Source of the DNA: Sphingobacteriales bacterium
GTDB lineage: Bacteria > Bacteroidota > Bacteroidia > Chitinophagales > UBA2359
Direction of reading: 5' to 3'
DNA: 64,000 bases
Assembly: GCA_016700115.1 (NCBI GenBank)
Contig: CP064999.1
Location: 4,278,001-4,342,000, forward strand
The position numbers and the translations under genes were made by a program. Under the pieces are notes generated by a model, which worked only from the letters and a program-made list of their open reading frames with translations, was not told the DNA's origin and did not search any database. Below, in pieces: positions 8,361 to 16,946 of this stretch; positions within the stretch are counted from its first letter, which is position 1, and each line of letters begins with the position of its first letter.

Positions 8361-8875
8361 GATTCATTCTTGTCATCTTTTACTAAGTCTTTTGCAAAGT
8401 CAATAAATAGTTTGTGTGCTTTGGTAAATGTATATCTATCGTTGCCTTGTTTTACCGCTATGTTTCTCTTTACCATAGTTCCAATATGTCGCTTTAAACT
8501 GTCGTCTGTGTTTAGTTGCTTGTTTGCTTTGATTACGTCTAACCACGATGAATTTTTAAAGTATTCGAGTATTTCGTCAATATGAAATTCCGAATAATTA
8601 AGTTCTTCTAAGAAATTCTTACCATCCTTGTCAAGTTCATAGCATAGAATTGAAATGAAAATAGAAATATCTCTTGATGTGTTTTCGTTTGTCTCGCTTG
8701 AAACCAAGTAATAAAAGTCGTGATTACCAATCATTTCAAAGCCAAATGAAGTTTCAAAAAAATTGATATAAAAGTCTTCATTCTTTTTGATGGTTTCAAA
8801 CAAAAAGTCCTCAACTGTTATGAATTTCCCTTCCATTAAGGAGGTGACTATTTCTTTGTGTTTATCTGGATACAT
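8351..8875 (-). CDS. JetB-like (MukE-like, KITE) subunit of a Wadjet-type system
   Basis: A 174-residue protein, alpha-helical with a winged-helix-like end (TDDSLKRHIGTMVKRNIAVKQGNDRYTFTKAHKLFIDFA). It is the last gene of a tightly overlapping four-gene operon and overlaps the preceding gene by 14 bases. Its size and position next to a kleisin-like protein and an SMC-type ATPase fit the JetB (KITE) subunit of Wadjet systems, which cleave circular plasmid DNA. The assignment rests mainly on context, because KITE proteins diverge strongly. Confidence 0.6.
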   Translation of the reverse strand: MYPDKHKEIVTSLMEGKFITVEDFLFETIKKNEDFYINFFETSFGFEMIGNHDFYYLVSSETNENTSRDISIFISILCYELDKDGKNFLEELNYSEFHIDEILEYFKNSSWLDVIKANKQLNTDDSLKRHIGTMVKRNIAVKQGNDRYTFTKAHKLFIDFAKDLVKDDKNESIA

Positions 8876-10073
8876 CTTCTATTTTCTTAATAGTAAGTTT
8901 CGGCATAATTAGTTCTAATTCGTCATTAGAAACGGTTATTTTATCCCCTACATTGTTTACTGTAACCTCATAATCATCCTCAAAAACCAAGCTGGTTATC
9001 ATAAAAAAGTTGTCAAAGGAAAAGTTGTCATTTTCTTGTTTGATAGAACTTTCACACCATTTAAAAAAATCCTCTACGGGCAAATTTTTATTCAAAGTTT
9101 CTTTATATTTTGATTTATCAAAGAGCCAATCGCTTGTTTGTTGTGCATCTTCTACGATAATTAATTCAGCTTCGTTTTTGAACTGTTCAAAGTATTCTTT
9201 CGTGTTTTCATAAACAAATCTATTGTAGATGTTATCACGAGTAGAAACGAATATTCGAGGTGGTTCTATTCCCTTATAACAATTTCCATTATTTAGATAA
9301 TGATGGAAACCTCTCAAATATTGGCTCTCAGTTTTTATTCGCTCAATTAACGGCAATAATTCATTGGTAAGAATAACGGACTGAGTGTTTAGGTCTTTTC
9401 CTACTTGACGTAGTAGATAATAAAGCTTTTCAAATTCACGTCTTATACTTTCATCCCCATAATCAAACCTTTTTACGTTGGAAAATTGCGAAACATTCAG
9501 CAATTCGTTGTAGATGGACTGGCTATGATTTACATCTAATATCGTATTAAGTGGTGAAATGTAATTTTCAATAAGATACCTTGCCTTGTGAATTTTTTCT
9601 TGGTAATCAATTTTCTTATTATTCGCTTTTAGCTCCTTTGATTCAGTTAATAAACTTTTGGTGTTGTTTACAACAGCATTTGTGAACTTCTTAATTTGAT
9701 TTGATAAGGCTTCAATTCTTTCCAAGAAAATGTTCTTATCATCATTTATACCTTCTTTGATTTTTAGAAATAAAGTCCTGATTGATTGCCCGAAATGTTC
9801 TATTTCTTCAGGTAAGAGAGGTTTGAATTGTTGATGTATAAACTCAAAAAGAATCAAATAAGGCTCGTTAAATGCAAAGTCATCATTCTGCTCAACCAAT
9901 ATTTGATATTCGGTTAGTTGTGTCTGAATATTCTTGTCATAGTTTTCTATACAAATATTTAGAGCTTCTTTGGTAATAATATAATTCTTAACCTGTATGT
10001 CAAAAAGGTCTCGTAGCAAATCGTAATGACTTGCCATAAACTGCAATATTGATTTTGGTTCTGATTTAATCAT
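8862..10073 (-). CDS. JetA-like (MukF-like kleisin) subunit of a Wadjet-type system
   Basis: A 403-residue, largely helical protein with a coiled-coil-rich centre (about residues 95-160 and 215-260). It overlaps the toprim gene upstream by 8 bases and the JetB-like gene downstream by 14 bases. The size, helix content and position fit the JetA kleisin that bridges the SMC heads. No short signature motif defines the family, so the call depends on the operon. It is somewhat shorter than typical JetA proteins (around 450-500 residues). Confidence 0.6.
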   Translation of the reverse strand: MIKSEPKSILQFMASHYDLLRDLFDIQVKNYIITKEALNICIENYDKNIQTQLTEYQILVEQNDDFAFNEPYLILFEFIHQQFKPLLPEEIEHFGQSIRTLFLKIKEGINDDKNIFLERIEALSNQIKKFTNAVVNNTKSLLTESKELKANNKKIDYQEKIHKARYLIENYISPLNTILDVNHSQSIYNELLNVSQFSNVKRFDYGDESIRREFEKLYYLLRQVGKDLNTQSVILTNELLPLIERIKTESQYLRGFHHYLNNGNCYKGIEPPRIFVSTRDNIYNRFVYENTKEYFEQFKNEAELIIVEDAQQTSDWLFDKSKYKETLNKNLPVEDFFKWCESSIKQENDNFSFDNFFMITSLVFEDDYEVTVNNVGDKITVSNDELELIMPKLTIKKIEDVSR

Positions 10074-10860
10074 ATTTCCAATATTGTTGCTCTAAAAATC
10101 GGTTATTTCTTATTATGCTTTCTCTAATTTTAATAACGTTAATGTCTCTACTTTGCTTAATTCTATTAGTCATTTCGGCTTTATTGCCTTTTAGGCTTTG
10201 AGAATACTTATTAAAGAGTTCATCATAATTTTCAGGTATGTGTATTTGGGCAAAGTCAAATACTTCTTTGATTCTTAGAAATTCTTCAAGACCGTTAAAA
10301 TCATAATCAACAAAAACAAGTAAGTGTTTTGTAGAAAGGCAGTTTAGTGATTCTTTGCCAATTCGACCATATTTATGAAGGAACACAAAACTTTTACCTA
10401 AGAGTTTTTCTGCAACTAAAAATGTGTCCAAGTTTTCAACAATACAGATGTATTCGGCTTCAATTTTTTCAGCGTTACAAGCAAATAATTGAAATTTGCT
10501 TGTGTAATTTTCTAAATTTAATTCATTGCCATTTATCCTGATTGTTTCAAAGCCCCTCAGCATAAAGATTGGTGTAGAAACTGTTTTTTGAATTTTAGAG
10601 TTTCTAAATTTCCTAACATTATCTGATTTGTCCTTGATTTCAATGTCTTCGGGAAAATAAGCTTTAAAGAAATTATCAAATTCGGTTGGCTTGTTTATTT
10701 CATATCTGAAACCTCTGCCTGTCCTTTTTTTTTCAATAATCAATGAGGAAACCAAACCTTTAAAATGTGGCGAACTCAAAACATTTTTAGGGATTGCCTT
10801 TTCTGTAAGAAAAGAATCCTCTTTTAATTTCTTGTATGTTCTGAAATCTATTTGATTCAC
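10066..10860 (-). CDS. JetD-like toprim nuclease subunit of a Wadjet-type system
   Basis: A 264-residue protein with toprim-type motifs: the acidic CIVENLDTFLVAEKL (about residues 140-154) and LLVFVDYDFNGLEEF (about 180-194). These correspond to the conserved glutamate and DxD that bind metal in topoisomerase VI-A/JetD nucleases. In Wadjet, JetD makes the DNA cut. The protein is much shorter than typical JetD (about 400 residues), so the N-terminal region is reduced. It overlaps the SMC gene by 4 bases (ATGA) and the JetA-like gene by 8. Confidence 0.72.
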   Translation of the reverse strand: MNQIDFRTYKKLKEDSFLTEKAIPKNVLSSPHFKGLVSSLIIEKKRTGRGFRYEINKPTEFDNFFKAYFPEDIEIKDKSDNVRKFRNSKIQKTVSTPIFMLRGFETIRINGNELNLENYTSKFQLFACNAEKIEAEYICIVENLDTFLVAEKLLGKSFVFLHKYGRIGKESLNCLSTKHLLVFVDYDFNGLEEFLRIKEVFDFAQIHIPENYDELFNKYSQSLKGNKAEMTNRIKQSRDINVIKIRESIIRNNRFLEQQYWKYD

Positions 10861-13517
10861 ACTGTTTTCTTTTTACGGTAAATCACGTTTCCGTTAGATT
10901 CACTTAAAACAATTTTTCCCTTACTTCTTCTCACTAAGTAATATTTATCGAATCCGTCATATGGGTGCAATGGTGCAGCTGATATAGGAACAAAATTGTA
11001 TTCTTTACAGAATTTCAAAATTTCAATTCTGTTCGCTTCATCAATTGTTCCGATTTCATCAACAAAAATCACGATTTTGTTTTCAACATCATTGATTACA
11101 ATTTGATGAATAATAGACATAATAATCACCATTCTAATCATTTTGTCTGTTCCATCAGATTCAATTTGATTTCTTAAATCAACCACCTTATGCTGTCCTT
11201 TTTTATCAAGATGCAACTTGATGCCAAAAAGGTCTTTAAATTCGATTACAAATTGATTATCCAAATACCTATTCAAAACATTTAGGTTTTCTGATTGGTC
11301 GTCAAAAATCAGTTCAGACGTAAGGTCTCTAATTTCCATTATCTTCTTTAAATCCTTGATTAGATTTTCATTTGAGATAATCTCAATACTCAGAGAATCT
11401 ATATCAGAAATTTTAATTTTTCTGATTTTTGAATTGAATTGGTTATTGATGAACGCTTCAAACTCCTGAAATTTTGAATGAAGCGTTTTACAAGGATTTG
11501 AAAATTGAGTTGAAATATTTTTAAGAAGTGCATCAATACTCTTTTGCTTATTATCAAGAGTTGTAAGTTCTGAATCAAGATACTTGATAAATTCATCTTC
11601 CGAAGCAAAAACAGTTTCCGTTTTTGTTTTAAGCATTTCAAATATTCGTTCTTTGTTGTTTTTGATGTTATCCCGTTCGCCAAAATTCCGTTCAAAAATT
11701 TTGAAAAGGTTGTCAAGGGTTTCGTTTGTTTGATATTCGATTGGAATAATTCCCGACTGTTCAACTTTTACCTTCCAACCTTGAATTTCTTTAATACGAT
11801 TTTCAGCTTTATTGATATCGTCTGTAAGAACGATTATAGCCTCGTTTACTCTTGTTATGAGTTCCGATGTTTGTCTTAATTCCTTTTCTGTATTATCTCG
11901 TTCTTGAATTAGATTCTTTAGTTCTTCTTCTAAGCCTGCAAAATTCTTTTCAAGTTGTGGTAACGATTCTAATTCTTCAATTTTCTTTTCTATTTCTTTA
12001 ATTTTAACACGAACAAAAGAAAGATCGGAACGATATTTATCTAAATCTTTTGCAATCGGTAAGAGTTTTTCACTACTTATTTTATCTTTTATTGCAGTTT
12101 CCCGTTGTAGTTTTAAGTCAGCAATAGATGGAACTGGTTTCCCTTTTAAATCTTGGGGAATTTTTATTGCTCCGTCAAAGATTTTCATGATATCAGATAG
12201 ATTTTCAATTCCCGATTGAATATTTTCTTTCGGGAGTGCAGTAATGGAATCGGAAAGAATTGCGTTAAGTAATTCCTTGTCTTTACCATTTTTGCTTATC
12301 TGATGAATGAGCAAATTAGAGTAGGTTTCAATTTGTCCGTCAAGTTTTGAAATTTCTTGATTTAGATTAGAAATCTTGTTTTCTAAATCTCTGCTATTTA
12401 GATTTTGATTTTCAATTTGAGTAAGTCTGCTTTCAATGTCTTTTCTTTGTGTGTCTAAATTGCTAAATGACTGTTTCAAAAAGTCAATTCCTTCATAAGA
12501 TTTAATATTGCTGATTTTTTCTGTAAGCGATTCTTTTGTTGAGTTTTTTTGAGAAATGGTTGCTTTAAATTCTCCAATGGTTTGATTTAGATTGTTATGT
12601 TTCGGGATTAAGTCTTCGCTTAATCGTGTTCTGTTTTTATCTCGTTCATTCTTTTTCTCGAAAAGTCTTGTGTTAATGTCTATATTCACAGAAGAATAAA
12701 GTGCTTCAAACGCATATACAATTTCAGATAAAATCTGATTTTTAGCTTTGTATTGATTAACTAATTCCTTGAAGTCGGAAAAACTTTTTTGAATACTTCT
12801 AATTACCTTGATTTCTTTGTTATGTTTCAAAAGTGTTTGAATGTCCTTTTGGTTTTTCTTGGAAAATTCAATTTGTTCATTTTCTTTATTGTCGGCAATA
12901 ATCAAAGATTCCTTCAATGTCTTGTTGTCAATAAGTTTTGAGTTTATTAAGTAGCGGTAAATTTTAGAAAAGTTATTGCTGATTTCTCTTTGGTCTTGTG
13001 AAGCTCCTTCGTTTAACCATACTACTCCGTTGTTTTTCTTACCTTTTTGGTAAACAAAGTTGAAAAGGTCTCGTCTGTTTGAATATTTGCTGTATTCTAC
13101 TCCCGATGAAGAAAATTCAGCAAGTAATGAATCAAATTTCTTAAGTTTTTGTCCTTCGGATGTTTGCTCAAAATATTGTTCCTCTTTGTAATCGCTGTCA
13201 ATTTTGTAGTAATCTAAACTTCCTTCTGCATTCTTCTTTACTAAAATGCAGTAATACCTCTTTTTGAAAATTTCAAAAATTATGTAACTCGAATTGATAG
13301 AAGGGAAGTAATGATTAATTGTTGATTTGTCGCCTGTCCGATTACCACTAAATGTCATTTGCTTTCCATCAATGATATACAGAAAGTTAAGAGCATAAAT
13401 TAAAGTGCTTTTCCCAATATTGTTTGGACCAACTATTTGTAATGAATCGCAGTCGCCTAACTCGATGTCAGCTTTTGAATATATGTCTGAATGAAGTATT
13501 ACGAGTCTTTTTAACAT
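10857..13517 (-). CDS. JetC-like (MukB-like) SMC ATPase of a Wadjet-type system
   Basis: An 886-residue SMC-type ATPase. The Walker A is GPNNIGKST (about residues 30-38), and long coiled coils run from about 200 to 380 and 470 to 700. The C-terminal head carries a signature-like DGTDKMIRMVIIM and a Walker B IVIFVDEIGTID (about 815-826). The arrangement matches MukB/JetC proteins that extrude DNA loops and sense circular plasmids. It is the first gene of the operon, so the order is C-D-A-B rather than the A-B-C-D I know. The gene begins just inside an array junction with an IS remnant upstream. Confidence 0.8.
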   Translation of the reverse strand: MLKRLVILHSDIYSKADIELGDCDSLQIVGPNNIGKSTLIYALNFLYIIDGKQMTFSGNRTGDKSTINHYFPSINSSYIIFEIFKKRYYCILVKKNAEGSLDYYKIDSDYKEEQYFEQTSEGQKLKKFDSLLAEFSSSGVEYSKYSNRRDLFNFVYQKGKKNNGVVWLNEGASQDQREISNNFSKIYRYLINSKLIDNKTLKESLIIADNKENEQIEFSKKNQKDIQTLLKHNKEIKVIRSIQKSFSDFKELVNQYKAKNQILSEIVYAFEALYSSVNIDINTRLFEKKNERDKNRTRLSEDLIPKHNNLNQTIGEFKATISQKNSTKESLTEKISNIKSYEGIDFLKQSFSNLDTQRKDIESRLTQIENQNLNSRDLENKISNLNQEISKLDGQIETYSNLLIHQISKNGKDKELLNAILSDSITALPKENIQSGIENLSDIMKIFDGAIKIPQDLKGKPVPSIADLKLQRETAIKDKISSEKLLPIAKDLDKYRSDLSFVRVKIKEIEKKIEELESLPQLEKNFAGLEEELKNLIQERDNTEKELRQTSELITRVNEAIIVLTDDINKAENRIKEIQGWKVKVEQSGIIPIEYQTNETLDNLFKIFERNFGERDNIKNNKERIFEMLKTKTETVFASEDEFIKYLDSELTTLDNKQKSIDALLKNISTQFSNPCKTLHSKFQEFEAFINNQFNSKIRKIKISDIDSLSIEIISNENLIKDLKKIMEIRDLTSELIFDDQSENLNVLNRYLDNQFVIEFKDLFGIKLHLDKKGQHKVVDLRNQIESDGTDKMIRMVIIMSIIHQIVINDVENKIVIFVDEIGTIDEANRIEILKFCKEYNFVPISAAPLHPYDGFDKYYLVRRSKGKIVLSESNGNVIYRKKKTV

Positions 13518-13698
13518 TGTCTAAATTCTGATTCATTAGTATTTGGGGCTTGCGGGCAGGAAAATTCAGGCTCTTTTGATTGCGAAGCGGTCGCCCGTGC
13601 GTTGGGGCAAGCAAATGTGCCTGAATGTGCGGTTGGCTTTCTATTTCTGTCGTTCACTTTGTTCACTGTTGTTGCCTTTTTAGGGTGAGTGCTAACGT
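13518..13698. other. Promoter-containing gap upstream of the Wadjet operon
   Basis: This holds no credible gene. A short frame here begins inside the adjacent IS end and is rejected. An 8-base inverted repeat ATTCAGGC/GCCTGAAT spans about 13564-13626 with GC-rich DNA between the arms, unlike the AT-rich neighbours; it might be a worn attC-like site or a leftover of another cassette. The right edge is the box GTGCTAACGT at 13689-13698. Confidence 0.35.
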
Positions 13699-14197
13699 CA
13701 ACCTGTGAAAAAACTGCCAACAAATATACAATAATATTCTAAAAAGTAACAAAAATGGTGTAATTTTAAGCTATGGCATACTTACAAGGAACACCCCGCC
13801 GGCAGATGTAAATAATCTGTTTGGAGAGCAGCATCAGAGCCGATAACCCGGTTCGGTTTATTGACGCATTTGTTGAACATCCGGATTTGTCAAAATTGGG
13901 CGTTGAACCTCAAACTCTCAAGAACATAATGTTCAGATACCTGAATTTAGGGGTAAAACACTCTATATACTTACACAATTCCTTCCAACACCGATGAATA
14001 TATCGACACATACGGATAAAACAAGTTTTTTACCTGTATATGCCAATCCTAATCTGCAAACAACCCTTCTAAAGCTATTTCTGCTCCAAGGCATGATCAA
14101 GACTAATAAGTCCACAGATCAACAGAATCTTTTAACTTGAAAGCAACTTTCTAAAATATCAGGTATTTAGTGGTTTTTGAGTAGTTTTGCAACAGTT
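13699..14197. mobile_element. 499-bp chimeric IS remnant
   Basis: The left 230 bases match the left end of the element at 21931-23643 (CAACCTGTGAAAAAACTGCC, transposase start at 13773). The right 180 bases match the 3' end of the other IS at 23768-25557, including its transposase tail region (CTGCAAACAACCCTTC) and terminal GTAGTTTTGCAACAGTT. It is a longer version of the 293-bp chimeras and shows directly that they join two different insertion sequences. Flanks are GCTAACGT and ACCGTTGTTACC. Confidence 0.75.
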
Positions 14198-15760
14198 ACC
14201 GTTGTTACCTTCCGTTTTTCTTTTTGTCGTCCCAAATTTTGTCTTTGGTTCACGAAAAATCTCAAGTTGTCCGTCAGCGTTTTTGTATGGTCGTTGCAAG
14301 TTAAATAGTGCAACAATGTGTTCTGGTATTGGAAGTTTGTTGAGATTACCCGGCTCAACTTTTATAGCTCCTGAACCGTAGCTTTTACCAACGAGTTTTA
14401 AATTATCTAACGTGTTTGGATGATTTAATGCTTTCCAAAGGTTGTCAATATATTCTTGGTCGTCATAGATTGGGTAAACACAAAGAAAACCTGTCAATGG
14501 TAATGCGCCTGCTTCGTTTTTAATAAACCGTGTATTTCGTCTGCCGAGATAAGCAAACAACAATGGTGGCACTTTACGTTGTTCCATTTTATACCAAGGC
14601 TTTCTTTGCTGAATTAGTGAACGAGAAGGAAGTCCCATTTTTTCACCAACTTTCAAATAGTCCTTAATTGATTTTGGATAATTTTCTTGTCCGTTTATAG
14701 AGAGCAAAAATGTCGGGCGGTTTTCTTTTTCCAATGCTTCAACATCTTTCAAAGTCAAAATACTTTCCGTTGCGTCCTTTGTTCTTCCAACAGCACGTTT
14801 TAGAAATTCCTTGGGGATACCAATCTCTTTAACCTGCTGGGCTGTCAAAAAGAAAAATTCATTTGAACCTGTCGCTATGCCTCTCATAACATTTGCAAAA
14901 TCGTTCAAATGGAATTTAAACCCATTATGATTTTGTTCAGGTCGTGATAAACCTGTTGTTAGACCCTCTTTTAGTTGACGAGTAGTTATTTCTAAACTGT
15001 CAAACTCCTTTAATTTGAAATTAGAAGTTACAAGTTTCAATAAGTCGTCAGAGTATGCTTGATTGGCTTTAATCCATTTTAATGTTTTTTGCGGCTTACT
15101 ATTCTTAATCATGAAAATAATTGCATTGGTATCAACATTTGGAAAGGGCGTAGCCCTTTCATCAAATGTAACTACACATTCAATGCAAAATTTTTCCGAA
15201 ATGTATTTCCACAAGTTCTTGGCAAATTTTCCCTCACAAGTGTCCGCTGGCATTATGAAAGCAAGTTTTCCCTCCTGCTCTAAAAGATTTAATGCTTGAA
15301 TTAGAAAATAAATGTGATACCCCGCTCTTCCGTCTATTGAATTTCCTGTTATTGATGTCGCTATTTTCTTGAGAAGTAATTTAGTTTCTTCATCAATTCT
15401 GTGATGCCTTATGTAAGGTGGATTCGCAACGATTGCTTTGAACTTTCTATTCGGTGGATTTTTAATGAAATCCCTGTCCTCAACAAAGCACTTTTCTTTG
15501 TTGTAAATCTCATCTGATAAAACTTCAGCGTCAATATCTGTCCCAAAAAAGGAAACATTTTGATTGTTAAGCATTAACAATGCTTCATAAAATGCTCCTC
15601 TGCCTGTTGCAGGGTCAAAAATTAAGTCTGTGTTTTCTAACACATAAGCAACCATTGCCTCCGCAACCCAACTCGGTGTCCAAAACTGACCTTTGTCACG
15701 AAGAATTTCTCTTTCGTTCCATTCCGTTGGCAGTTTCTGATGTGATTTTAATTTTCCCAT
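14159..15760 (-). CDS. N6-adenine DNA methyltransferase of a type II R-M pair
   Basis: A 533-residue protein with gamma-class methyltransferase motifs: GQFWTPSWVAEAMV and FDPATGRGAFYEALL (SAM binding, about residues 25-65), FFGTDIDAEVL, and the catalytic NPPYIRHHR near residue 114. The C-terminal half is probably the target recognition domain. Its start overlaps the stop of the nuclease gene by one base. The native 3' end appears lost: the last about 13 codons (from GNCCKTTQ) read through the terminal sequence of the IS remnant at 13699-14197 before reaching a stop. Confidence 0.82.
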   Translation of the reverse strand: MGKLKSHQKLPTEWNEREILRDKGQFWTPSWVAEAMVAYVLENTDLIFDPATGRGAFYEALLMLNNQNVSFFGTDIDAEVLSDEIYNKEKCFVEDRDFIKNPPNRKFKAIVANPPYIRHHRIDEETKLLLKKIATSITGNSIDGRAGYHIYFLIQALNLLEQEGKLAFIMPADTCEGKFAKNLWKYISEKFCIECVVTFDERATPFPNVDTNAIIFMIKNSKPQKTLKWIKANQAYSDDLLKLVTSNFKLKEFDSLEITTRQLKEGLTTGLSRPEQNHNGFKFHLNDFANVMRGIATGSNEFFFLTAQQVKEIGIPKEFLKRAVGRTKDATESILTLKDVEALEKENRPTFLLSINGQENYPKSIKDYLKVGEKMGLPSRSLIQQRKPWYKMEQRKVPPLLFAYLGRRNTRFIKNEAGALPLTGFLCVYPIYDDQEYIDNLWKALNHPNTLDNLKLVGKSYGSGAIKVEPGNLNKLPIPEHIVALFNLQRPYKNADGQLEIFREPKTKFGTTKRKTEGNNGNCCKTTQKPLNT

Positions 15761-16773
15761 TAGAGTTGGTTTAAAACGTTAATTGCTTCGTCAGCTATCG
15801 TTAAAGAACCACCTTCAAATTTCACATACGGCAAAATGTGTCCGTTTTTATCCTCAATGAACGCAGGGATTAATTGAGGTTTTTCGCTTGCTACGCCAAG
15901 CGGATAGACATAATGATAATAATACTTATAGATGACTTTTTTTGTAGTTGCACCACCTGGTGCTTGAAAAACTTGTTCAGTTGGGAGAATTAGTCCTTCT
16001 GAAACTAAGCGTTGTGCTTCATCAAAAGAAAGTCCATAAGCTCTGTCAAAGAAAACGTGCCAAACGTGAATTGGAATTTTATTTTCATCTTGCCATTTAT
16101 TAAGCGGAATACGGTCTTCCTCTTTAATAATTACAGTCGGCAGAACCGCAGTTTTTGCAAGTCCAATTTTACCGCCAAGTCGCTTTTGGGCTTTCATTGG
16201 GGTATTGTAGTCGGGCATTTTCTCTGCAACCCATAACGAGTTTTCGCATTCTACTGCAATGATTGCTTTTTGAACAAGGGGTTGTAATTTGTCTTCCGTT
16301 ATAAAAGGGAGTTCTTCTTCTCCACCGATTTGATTTAAAAAATCATCTACAAATTTTCTGTCAGAGTTTCTGAAAACTAAAAGGTCGGGGCGTTTGATGT
16401 TGCCAAGTCCCGCAGCTTCTAAACGTTCAAAGTATAATTCAAATGCTCTTACATCGTCTGTCGGTGCTGTGCCACTTGGACCGTATGCGATAGCATAAAA
16501 TTTGCCTGTATTGTTAACTGCGTCTATTAAGCGTTTTTCACTCCATACACCTTGCGACCACCTCATTAAGAAGTCGCTTCCACGCAGTTTTCTTGGGTTG
16601 AGCCAAAAGTCTGCCCAAGTTATTTCTGTAATACCTCTAAGTTCAAGTTCAATGTCCTCTGTTGAAACTGATAAAACTCTTTCAAATGGATGCATTTCTG
16701 TTGTCATATTTAAATTTCGAAAGTTACTTTTTATTCTTTGTTTTTCGTTTATAAAAGTCTGCATTTTATTCAC
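15760..16773 (-). CDS. Type II restriction endonuclease, AccI-like candidate
   Basis: A 337-residue protein encoded directly before and overlapping an N6-adenine methyltransferase gene. A PD-(D/E)xK-like pattern may be formed by KRPDLLVFRNSD (about residues 127-138) and AIIAVECENSLWVAEK (about 170-185). The general look matches what I remember of the AccI restriction endonuclease family, but this is unverified. The start codon could be one of several Met codons; MNKMQTF at 16773 is used, and the later METs (about residue 23, NMTTEMHPFERV) are possible. The upstream attC-like site at 16806 separates it from the Hsp70 operon. Confidence 0.5.
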   Translation of the reverse strand: MNKMQTFINEKQRIKSNFRNLNMTTEMHPFERVLSVSTEDIELELRGITEITWADFWLNPRKLRGSDFLMRWSQGVWSEKRLIDAVNNTGKFYAIAYGPSGTAPTDDVRAFELYFERLEAAGLGNIKRPDLLVFRNSDRKFVDDFLNQIGGEEELPFITEDKLQPLVQKAIIAVECENSLWVAEKMPDYNTPMKAQKRLGGKIGLAKTAVLPTVIIKEEDRIPLNKWQDENKIPIHVWHVFFDRAYGLSFDEAQRLVSEGLILPTEQVFQAPGGATTKKVIYKYYYHYVYPLGVASEKPQLIPAFIEDKNGHILPYVKFEGGSLTIADEAINVLNQL

Positions 16774-16805
16774 AATCTTTCATTGGTGCACGGTCGTCCT
16801 AAAAT

Positions 16806-16942
16806 GGCAGGTAACGGAAAAGCATTTGTGCAGGGCGGGCTTAGTAGCACTACCGTTTCCACACACACAAAAGCCAATAGAAAGCATAAAAGTTCATTTT
16901 AGCACTTCTGCCCGCCTTGCCACAAATGCAATGTTGCCTGCC
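16806..16942 (-). other. Intact attC-like recombination site
   Basis: An imperfect palindrome of 137 bases. Outer boxes are GGCAGGTAAC (left) and GTTGCCTGCC (right). Inner arms are GCATTTGTGCAGGGCGGGC and its near-complement GCCCGCCTTGCCACAAATGC, with unpaired bases inside one arm as in integron attC sites. It starts 4 bases after the stop codon of the gene at 16947-18269 and lies between two modules. The inner arms, the AGAAGTGCT segment and the TTTTGTGTG segment are shared with the sites at 27190 and 23644. The boxes differ from the classical GTTRRRY consensus. Confidence 0.68.
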
Positions 16943-16946
16943 GTTT

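Noticed and set aside
13511..13723. 70-codon minus-strand frame upstream of the SMC gene
   Set aside because: It begins inside the terminal sequence of an IS remnant, has unusual composition, and ends at the start of the SMC gene; similar IS-derived starts occur at other junctions.
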